Shown here: positions 56,040-64,000 of the stretch, piece by piece
Position numbering within the stretch: the stretch's first letter is position 1
How the letters are laid out: each line of letters begins with the position of its first letter
Source of the DNA: Cristatella mucedo
Lineage: Eukaryota; Bryozoa; Phylactolaemata; Cristatellidae
Length of the DNA: 64,000 nt
Direction of reading: 5' to 3'
Assembly (NCBI GenBank): GCA_009760855.2
Contig: WPIO01000002.1
Span: 11,632,001-11,696,000, forward strand
Notes under the pieces: generated by a model
Seen by the model: only the letters and a program-made list of their open reading frames with translations
What the model was told of the DNA's origin: nothing
The model's database searches: none
Made by a program: the position numbers and the translations under genes

Positions 56040-57875
56040 ATTATAATAATAATGTACTTGATAAAGCGCCCTCAGAGAACTTAATCTCTTTCTAGGCGCT
56101 TTACATTTGCTGCAAAGGGAAATGCAATTGAATGGTAAGTAAAATCATGCTTGAAAAACAATAAACAAAACGAATAACATGCTTAGGGATGACATGCACA
56201 GGGTCAGCATGCAAATGTGGTTAGTGGCAGCATGCACGGTGTCAGCACGCATAAGCACACGAAGGACGAATCACATGGACCCACTAAATGCTGTCCTAAA
56301 TAGGTGTGTTTTCAAGTTCTTTTTGAATGTGGTCAGGTCAGGGGATGTTCTGATGCAGGTCGGGAGGGAGTTCCAGGCTTTGGGAGCATATGAACTAAAT
56401 GCACGGTCTCCAAATGATTTAAGGTTTGTACGAGGTATTTCTAGACTGTTGGAATCCGAAAAGCGGGTGGTACGATGCTTGGCCTGATGGGGGAGTATGT
56501 CGGACAGATAGGCTGGAGCCATAGAATGAAGGGATCTAAAAGTGAGCAACGAAACCTTGAAGTCAATCCGTTGCTTGACTGGTAGCCAGTGCAGGTCGGC
56601 GAGAAGTGGAGTAATGTGGCAACTGCAACGCTCACGACAGACAAGGCTAGCTGCCGAGTTTTGCACCAGCTGCAATCGCCTGATCGCACATGCTGGTAGG
56701 CCAGTAAGCAGTGAGTTGCAGAAGTTGAGACGAGATGTCACGAATGCATGGACCAACTTAGACGTGGTATCCTTATCCAAACAAGCCCGAATTTTAGCAA
56801 TGTTATGAAGCTGAAAATAGGCAGATTTGACTGTGGAGCTGATATGGTCGTCTAACGAGAGGTCGCTTTGGAATATGACACCTAGATTTCGAGCTGATTC
56901 GACAGGAGATATGCTGGCAGAGCCAATTTTGAGAGTCAGCCTTTCCAATCTCTGAATCACACTGGGTTTGCCCATAGCTAGTAAGTTAGTTTTATCATCG
57001 TTTAGTTTTAGAAAATTTGCTGCCATCCATGTGCGGATGTCATCAATGCATGCAGCAAGTGAGTTGAGAGAATTTGAGGTGCTCGAAGGCTGGGAGGGAT
57101 CAAAGCAAAGGTACAACAGAGTGTCATCCGCATAGAAGTGAAAGCTTAGATTGTGCTTGGCAATCACATCAGCAAGAGGAAGAGTATAAACCGTGAAAAG
57201 AACCGGACCTAGCACTGAGCCCTGAGGTACTCCATATTTTAGAGGTACTTCAGATGATCTTTGTCCATTCACGTCAACACTCTGGAGTCTCCCACTGAGA
57301 TAGGATCTGAACCACTGCAGAGCAGTGCCAGTGATGCCCAGGCGAGATAAGAGGCGCTCTAGAAGTACTTTGGGATCGATGGTGTCAAAAGCTGCCGAAA
57401 GATCGAGCAAAACAAGCAGAGACACTCTACCCATATCTGCATTCCGAAGTAGGTCGTTGTATACCCTCAGCAATGCTGACTCTGTGGAGTGGTTAGCTCT
57501 AAAGCCAGACTGGAACTTACTAGCAAGGTGTGAGGTTTCGATATATGAGTTCAGCTGGTCTGCCACGACCCGTTCCAGTGTCTTTGATAGGAATGGTAGA
57601 AGGGAGACTGGGCAGTAGTTGCTCAAGTTCTCTTGGTCTAGTGTTGCTTTCTTGAGAAGAGGCCTGACTACAGCTTTTTTGAAAGGTGCTAGAACATGAC
57701 CTGAGGCTAATGACATATTAATGATGTTGGTTATGCATGGCAGCAGCAGATCAATGCAACGTAGGAGCAGGACAGTGGGAATAGGGTCCAGAGGACTTGC
57801 TGTCTTCTTTGATTGCGATAAGAACTTTAGGACTAGATCACTAGTGACCTGCTTAAATGCAGACATAGATATGAT
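56040..57875 (-). CDS. LINE-A copy with intact RT frame (531 codons)
   Basis: The best LINE-A copy. The minus frame 56,271-57,866 is open for 531 codons and encodes a CR1/L2-type reverse transcriptase without its endonuclease. Motifs, by residue: 'SPLDPIPTVLLL' (24-35), 'NYCPVSLLPFLSK' (83-95), 'KFQSGFRANHSTESALL' (117-133), 'LLDLSAAFDTID' (153-164), 'YGVPQGSVLGPVLF' (211-224), the active site 'FHFYADDTLLYL' (242-253), 'FLKLNDDKTNLL' (285-296) and the thumb and C-terminal block 'FGDRAFSSYAPKAWNSLP' (485-502). Tyr-Cys-Pro replaces the usual Tyr-Arg-Pro. The 3' UTR, hairpin and ATTATTATTATA tail fill 56,040-56,270. It is 5' truncated near 57,875. The uninterrupted frame suggests a fairly recent insertion. 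It lies antisense inside the metalloprotease gene. Confidence 0.88.
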
Positions 57876-58334
57876 GACCGGCTAGAAGTATGTCTTCGGT
57901 AATCCTGTTTTCGCTTGTGTGAACTAGAGTAAAAGCCCTTGCATAATCTATACGCTTTTATAGTGTCATACATATGACACTGGCTATTGAAGAGAGAACC
58001 TAGCAAATGTATTCTGTATATCTTCAATGAGTGCTATTACCAGACCTTTATATATTTTAGAGAGCACTCGTGATTACAAATGCGAATGACTATGTTCTGT
58101 TTCCGTGGAGCTGGAAGGTACCGTACCACTTGCAGCACCGATTGAGGCGACCTCGCGAATCCATCTTGCCGACAACCACTAATAAATACATCATCGAAGT
58201 CGCTAATCTCACTGAATACAGTAAGTGCTGGTGCCTCGGTTACCAATAAATATATGCTGCTGCGATGACCCTCCACTACAAACGGTGTGTCGCTGCTATT
58301 TTGGTGGGCTATTGCATCTCCTGCTGCTTCACAG
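57876..58334. other. Intron upstream of the furin-site exon
   Basis: No repeat recognised. The last 20 bases before 58,335 are pyrimidine-rich and end in TTCACAG. A minus frame at 58,037-58,429 (130 codons) overlaps the exon and has no domain. Confidence 0.35.
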
Positions 58335-58489
58335 GAGCCCATATGGAACGCTCTCTGAAAGCGTCGCTCCGCAGACGCAGCCGCAGACAGCAAGGACGAG
58401 CAAACCCTATCAAGTTTCCGCGCTTTCATCCACTGAAAGAGCCGCCGGGTCGCGTCGTGTACCTTGAGCTTGGCATGATCATGGATAAG
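58335..58489 (+). CDS. Metalloprotease exon: furin site and catalytic-domain start
   Basis: The exon is bounded by CTGCTGCTTCACAG and AAG|GTAATC. After two bases that complete a codon, 51 codons read 'AHMERSLKASLRRRSRRQQG', a linker with 'FPRFHPLKEPPG', and 'RVVYLELGMIMDK'. RRRSRR is a proprotein-convertase (furin) site, placed as in ADAM and ADAMTS precursors, just before the first strand of the catalytic domain (+-Y-h-E-L-h-h-h-h-D). The 3' end is phase 0 and joins directly to the exon at 60,224. The 5' end needs one base from the previous exon, so the exon ending in phase 0 at 47,386 cannot be its direct neighbour. Alternatively, an in-frame ATG at 58,265 would give a signal-peptide-like start ('MTLHYKRCVAAILVG'), that is, a separate short precursor. 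Confidence 0.6.
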
Positions 58490-60223
58490 GTAATCGATCG
58501 AAGATGCTGCCTCTCATGATCACGTGGGCACATGGCCCAGACATGTATGATCTGTGTATGGAGGCACCTTGGTGGCATTGGTCGACTGAGATGCCTGCTT
58601 CTCTCGGCAGATCTGTGGACTAGCTAGAAATAGGTAGACGACTGGAAGCTAAGACGCAGCACCACGGACGGCAGCTAGGATGAGGTATTTCCGTGAAGTA
58701 GGACCATTGACTTTAACACCGACGTAATTGACCTATCGCTGGCTACCACAGCAGAGGCCACGTTTGAGTTGGTCGAGAAACTTTGTTTGGTGCACGAAGT
58801 TCAAATTGCAAGTGCATCCTGGAAACATTGGTGCTGTGTGCCCATGGTCCTTCTGGTACAATCAGCGACCATCTACATTGTGATTGGTTCATGTCTGACT
58901 ACAAAGGAATTATCTTGTATCAGGTTTCACCTTTTCCATGACATGTTTACATTTGCCGAGTGCTAGTCAGGCTAAAGTAGTTACTTCACCAAACATGCCT
59001 GTGCTTAATCAGCCGGCTATTACCAGGTTGTTGCTGTGGCTAGCACTTGATTGATCGAAAACCACCACTTTGGCTATGTTCCACGGTTTTACAGCTTTAC
59101 TCCTGTAAGGAGACTGTAGCAGCTTCAATGGAAGTGTGCCTTTGCTTTCACGGCATACGGCCACATTGCATTCATTCACTGCTAATGTAGTAGCACTTAT
59201 CGTTGCTGCCTGCTGTTCCCTGCTCTTTTTAGATAGAAGAGGGTAGAAGAGGGATGCCTACCCTGATGTAGTTCCCAGCTGTAGTTGCTCTCCTCCCTAG
59301 TGAGTTCGGGTGACTGGTCTTTTGCAAGAGCCTTCTTCAGCTGCACATGACAGCAATGGCCTCAAAGCAGATGGTTTAAATGACCATGCATTTCTGCACT
59401 ACCCCTAAGCTGTAGGTAGCGTAAAATCGCTCACAGTGAATAACTGCTGGATTGTGGCATTGAGTTGTCAGCCGAAAGTGCTTGAGGAAAACTATGAAGT
59501 AGTAGTGGGCATATCATCTTGCTCTACTGGCCGAGACGAGAAGTATGCATCACTCTCGGATGAGGCAATCGATGTGTCTGATCATGTGCCCCAACCTAGC
59601 TCTGACTCGTAAATGATAGCAGCCAGGGGATGGCTTACAGACTACTGCTTTTGCTTTTAATTACAGGTCATCCAGCAGGTGGAAGTTTAGACTGCACTTT
59701 GCCTCTCTGTGGCACTCACTGTCAATGGGAAAAGTACTAGTACTTAAGTTACCAAAAGTATGTCCACTGAGCATCCTGGACATATACGCGTATCCTGGTG
59801 CATAATGTCTACCTTTATTGCCCTTAAGACTGTTCATGCATGCCTTTATAAGGGATAATAAAATGGACTCTTACCTAATCAGTTAAGAGTTGTGTGTGAC
59901 CTATGGCTGGCATTAGGGGTGTGGAACCGTGTACGTTACTACATTTTACTACTTTATCCCACGTTGTTGTTACCATTATATGTTTGCCATGCACTGCCAC
60001 AACTTGGTGATAAGTTGATCACTAGCAGTTCGTCTCAGGTCTATGACCGACGAAGTCTTGGCCCTGTGGTGGTTAGCTTGCTTAGTGAGCTGGCAGTATG
60101 TCTTGTTGCTCGATTAAATTTGCAATGAGTAGTAATGAAAGTGTGAGCTAGCCTTCATAATTTGGCTTTGCTCCTGACTACGGCCAATGACAGGCAAGCT
60201 TCCTTTTCCTTTTCACTCGTCAG
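58490..60223. other. Intron between catalytic-domain exons
   Basis: About 1.7 kb. A plus frame at 59,892-60,128 has no domain. None of the window's repeat families was recognised. Confidence 0.4.
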
Positions 60224-60304
60224 TGGTACATCTCTGACTTCAAAAGAAACATTTCGTTGGACCAGACAGATTTGATCGTTCATTCAGCTGAGCTGATTAA
60301 TAAC
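60224..60304 (+). CDS. Metalloprotease exon: catalytic domain, second part
   Basis: An 81-base exon between TTCCTTTTCCTTTTCACTCG-TCAG and AAC|GTAAGT, both strong sites. The 27 codons read 'WYISDFKRNISLDQTDLIVH' and 'SAELINN' and follow 'LELGMIMDK' without a gap. In ADAM-type catalytic domains the first strand is followed by a helix ending in '.h.N.h...Y+.L', and '...LIVHSAELINN' fits the end of that helix. NIS is a possible N-glycosylation site. The exon is phase 0 at both ends. The zinc-binding HExxHxxGxxH motif is not in the window and should be further right. Confidence 0.55.
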
Positions 60305-61900
60305 GTAAGTCGGTTGTGTTATTATTTCTTTCAGTTACATTTGTACGTTTTCCATAATTCGGGAACAATATCGGCTTGCTTTAGCATTTTTTTCAGAAGT
60401 ATTCTTGAAACCTGGCTGGAAATTATACCCGTGGAAACAGCATTGTGTGCTGGATAACAATGGCATACTGTCTCTTGCATTCTCAAGTGTTGGCAGATGT
60501 TTCTCACTACTATGTCATCTCAAATGTGGTAGCTTGCAGACCTTCATTTTATTCTTCTTAAAGTGAGGCTTATTGACATGCATCATTGTATGTTGGTGGG
60601 ATAAACTGTAGCCTAATTTAGACTAAAGAAGCAAAGGTTGAAAGAAAAAGCAGATAACAGTGTGTCATTAGAGACCTAATGATCAGAAAACTCTTTCAAG
60701 TCTAAGACATACTTTAAAAGCTCCATGCACTTTTGCAGGCTAGTTTGTGATAGCTAGTTGAATTTCAGTTGCAATACATCTAAATTAGAAGCAATTTCTA
60801 AGTACATGGAGCATAATTGCTGACAATAACTATGCTCTTGTCGCTTTAAGCTTGATACCTTGTTTGTTATTAATTCTGGATTATTGCTTGTCTCGAAGCC
60901 AGTTGTCAAGTGACTGTAGAGAGATGGTTCTTTTTGCATACTGTGAAACATATTTGTTAATATTATTTCTCAGCTTTTAACTTTGCTTGGTATTTGCAAA
61001 CAATGATATGTTGGACAGCTGGAGTCTTAATTAAAATTGTTTCATACAGATTCTTATCAATTGGCAGATGGCATGGTGTTTTTATAATCTTTACTTCAGA
61101 GTTATCCTGACGAGCATCAATTAAATTGCAAATGTGTACACCTCTATAATGATCATGTTTCATCTGTTAGTAAACATCTGGCTGCACCGATGGTATCTAG
61201 ACAATTGGTCGTCGAGCCGGCGGTCACCGTTGCACACAGAACACTACGATAGTCTACCAGGTCTCGAGGGCAGTATTTTATGCAGCTGCTATTACACAAA
61301 TCACTAATGTACCCTAGCATATAAGCTGGCCCTGCTGTTGTCTCCTCTTTGAGCTTCGTTAACTTCTCTATTTATCTTAAATTACGTCATCTGGCATCAT
61401 TGCTGCGACAGTTGCAATATCTGAAACGATTACTCCTCAGTAAACTGAATTTCATTGTATGGCCGTAGCATTAGAAATGCCAACTAATGATGGGCTTCTA
61501 AATTCGTTAAGAGGGGGTCGGTGGCCAACTGTCTGGGTGACTAATTTACAAGAACGGAACTGATAACTGGTCTTACTAATCTGAATCAAAGCCTCTGCTT
61601 GCCCCTCTGCTTTTTTATGAAACAACTAGAAGTGAAACAATTTTACTTCGATGTCTTGTGATTGAGTTGTTTGCTCGTGAATGCACAAGCTTCCTAGCAA
61701 CATATTATATCTGCATAGGATCAGCCCAATATTTCATCTCTTTACAGTATATATACATCGGTATGTATGTAAACATATTGAGTTGGTAGAGTAGGATGAA
61801 AGGATGGATGGATAAGGTTAGTTAAGTATTCTCGGCAGGCTTGCAATTAATAGTCTGGCGCTGGCTACATGAAGGACATAAAATCTATAATATATAAATA
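60305..61900. other. Intron or unassigned interval
   Basis: Two acceptor-like sites (TTATTATTTCTTTCAG near 60,333 and TTAGCATTTTTTTCAG near 60,397) follow closely, but neither gives an ADAM-like continuation in the required phase. No other gene or repeat was recognised. Confidence 0.35.
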
Positions 61901-62040
61901 TAATTCGTTTATATAGCGCCCCACGAGAACTTAGTCTCTATTCAGGCGCTTCACATATGCCTCGGGGCTCGAGCCTACGATCTCAGTCAGACCTTGGTCG
62001 GGGCGAGCACCTTAATCACTAGACCAAACCACCACGGCAT
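61901..62040 (-). mobile_element. SINE-D copy 6, near complete
   Basis: On the minus strand: box A-like 'TGGTTTGGTCTAGTGATTAA', 'GGTGCTCGCCCCGACCAAGG', box B-like 'GGCTCGAGCCCC' and tail 'GAAGCGCCTGAATAGAGACT' plus 'TTCTCGTGGGGCGCTATATA'. Confidence 0.8.
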
Positions 62041-62217
62041 TATATCAAAAGTTGTGAGACATTTGCAAATGAAACAACTGCATGCATAAATATGCCATGG
62101 TGATGCACCTGATGGACGAGTCTGTGCTCTATCTGAGCTGTGTCCTTTCTTGTAGCCACTTGTTTGGTTGTCGTCTTACTATTCCTACCGTTATTCAGCA
62201 AATAATGATTTTGATTA

Positions 62218-63195
62218 TAGGTAGTTTGTATAGCACCCTATGAGAACCTAATGTCTATGCTGGCGCTTAACAACTCGCTGCAAGAGAATCAATTCAGGGG
62301 ATTGCGACATGCATGATATCAAGCAGGCAAAAGCAAACAAGTATCATGCTAAGTCAGCTCACTATAGTAGGTGTGAGTAAACTTTAGGCCACTGGTTAGT
62401 AAAGACTAATGCTAGTAGCGTGCACTGAACTATGCATACTCGCACTCAAGGCATAGCAGAACAAAACAGATAGAAGTTCACTGGGCGAAGAGAAAGCTTA
62501 CCAGAACATATGTGTCTTTAGATGAGATGTAAATGACTAAAGGTCATTGTATTTAGCGAGGATAACCGGACGCAAGGTCCAATGTGCACACGGAAGGCTC
62601 GATCGCCAAAAGAGTTCAATTTAGTGGAAAGAAGGGCAAAATGACTAGATGCTGAGAAGATAGTGGTGCTAGAGTGCACTGTAGGAACAAGAAGGATGGA
62701 TCGGGAAACCTTACTTTAGTAAAGTGAACTGGTTTTCAAGCCGGTGAAGCTTAAATAGAAAGAGCTGTGATGCAGCAGCTACACCGTTGATGAGAGACTA
62801 GAGGAGCTACTAAGTTTTGAACATGTTGATTAAAGATTGATTGAGTTATTAAGCCGATTAAAGTCACAAGCCTGGAGTCCTAAATAGCTGGAGCTGCAAT
62901 AACCGGGACCCGATGTCACAAACTCGTGAACTAGTTTAGCTGTCATACTTTTATCTCAGCATGCCCCGAGCTTGCCGATGTACCTTAGCTAAGCCGACTT
63001 AACAGTAGAGGAAACATGCTCACCTAATGGCAAGTCATTTGTGTAATGCTTGCCTAGATTTGGGCAAACTGCTGTGAAATGAGGCTTGCTGGATCAATCT
63101 AGAGGATCAGGTCTTCCAACTTTTGGGTGACACTAGGTGTGGGCATAACTATTAGGCTATTTTGTGGCATCATCTTCAAGCTTCAGGAAGAAGCT
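62218..63195 (-). pseudogene. LINE-F: third CR1-like lineage, decayed 3' part
   Basis: Read on the minus strand this follows LINE-A in layout but is strongly diverged. 'TKLNSFGDRAFRVH' near 62,590-62,630 corresponds to 'NLKSFGDRAFSSY'. The block near 63,055-63,190 corresponds to the 'NLGVIF ... LKLNDDKTN' region. The 3' end at 62,218-62,275 has its own hairpin ('AGCGCCAGCATAGACATTAG', 'GTTCTCATAGGGTGCTATAC') that resembles the SINE-D tail more than the LINE-A tail. No open frame survives. Confidence 0.5.
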
Positions 63196-63489
63196 ATTCT
63201 AACGCTCTACTGGGAGGGGAGTACTGCAAGCGTCTCTGCAGCTTCGATGAGACCACTTTTCGTATGACGGAGCTGTTCTGCTTGGCATGCGCTGGCTAAC
63301 CCAAAGCCTCACCAGCTCTTGCAGCATCAATACCAACCAGTAACAAAGAACTCGGTAACAAACAGCCCTAAATGATACTTGGTTGCCGGTAAAACAGGCC
63401 TCACTGCCCATGGTCTAGGAAAATCTGTTTCAAGACATAACTATGATCTTTCCTTAAAACCGTGTGCAAATGGGGGATCAGATCGTAAC

Positions 63490-64000
63490 CGACTGACTCC
63501 ATGCCTGTTTTTACACATTTTCGATAACCTTGGCATGTTCCACACATGTAAAATGTCAACGGTATTTTACAGGCTCAGCTCTGGTATATGCATCCTACGT
63601 TTGGGTTCCAGATGTGGCTGTTATTGAAGGCTGTCATATTCGTATACGACGACATCGGCATTGCCGACAGCCAGCATACGGTAGGTATCTGGTTTTAGCT
63701 GTGGTTATCGCAGCCTAAAAAAATCGCCTTCTCATTTCTGGACCGTAGTTTCTTTTGGACACCCGACAAGTGGCCAGACATGACTGCTGCGTTGTCGTAG
63801 CACAGCGACCTGCAATCGTGCAAGGACATTTGTCAGATTCGAGTTTGTCCAAGACGGGACTCTCAATTGCTGCAGCATCTTTGGCATATATTTGAAGAAA
63901 TCCCCGGAAAGACTCTTTGATGATTACTGTTTTACTGGTAGAATCAACATAGACATATTTAATGACCTCAGACGTCTGCTCGCGGTGTGCCAAATCAGAA
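63490..64000 (-). pseudogene. hAT transposase relic (DUF4371-type), cut by right edge
   Basis: The minus frame 63,715-63,993 reads 'AHREQTSEVIKYVYVDS', 'IIKESFRGFLQIYAKDAA' and then slips. In the next frame it continues 'LCYDNAAVMSGHLSGVQKK' and 'EKAIFLGCDNHS'. The 'EQxSEVIxYV', 'KESFxGF' and 'C.DNAAxMxGxxxGVQ' blocks are characteristic of DUF4371/hAT transposases, and the last includes a catalytic Asp of the RNase H-like core. At least one frameshift and later stops disable it. The C-terminal part toward 63,490 is barely readable. The N-terminal part lies beyond the edge. It is related to the relic at 11,623-13,140. Confidence 0.65.

Noticed and set aside
60305-60334. A 30-base intron after the exon at 60,224-60,304
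   Set aside because: It is too short for an animal intron, and the following frame does not continue the catalytic domain.

Overview
The window looks like nuclear DNA from an animal, most likely an invertebrate. The reasons are GT-AG exon candidates of a secreted zinc metalloprotease, CpG-rich islands, tRNA-derived SINEs, CR1/L2-type LINEs that end in TTATT repeats, hAT transposase relics and long dinucleotide microsatellites. I could not assign a phylum. No operons, true tRNA or rRNA genes, or CRISPR arrays were seen. Family names used here (LINE-A, LINE-B, LINE-F, SINE-D, SINE-E, repeats C, G and H) are mine.

Layout. 1-16.7 kb is a graveyard of nested repeats: LINE-A tails and degenerate bodies, LINE-B 3' pieces, a broken hAT transposase (about 11.6-13.1 kb, minus) carrying a LINE-B insertion with a clean 7-bp target duplication, and repeat C, which encodes a short coiled-coil peptide. 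16.8-19.6 kb has little that I recognise. 19.6-22.3 kb is the best LINE-B copy (endonuclease C-half plus reverse transcriptase, one frameshift, 3' end missing). 22.3-24.8 kb is GC-rich and holds a gag-like reading frame on the minus strand. 25-28.4 kb is unassigned. 28.4-30.8 kb holds two LINE-A copies, one inserted beside a GPCR-like fragment. 30.8-31.6 kb and 34.5-35.4 kb are CpG-rich.

The main host gene appears to run on the plus strand from the second CpG island to at least 60.3 kb. A signal-peptide exon (34,917-35,000), an ADAM/ADAMTS-type propeptide exon (47,100-47,386), an exon with a furin site and the first strand of the catalytic domain (58,335-58,489) and a further catalytic-domain exon (60,224-60,304) occur in the right order. 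The last two join in phase 0. The phases show that at least one propeptide exon is missing from my model. The HExxHxxGxxH zinc-binding exon should lie beyond the right edge. The introns are filled with LINE-A, LINE-B, SINE-D and SINE-E copies and microsatellites.

61.9-64 kb holds a SINE-D, a third CR1-like lineage (LINE-F) whose 3' tail resembles that of SINE-D, and a second hAT transposase copy cut by the right edge. The most interesting biology is the metalloprotease gene and the apparent sharing of a 3' hairpin between LINEs and a tRNA-derived SINE.
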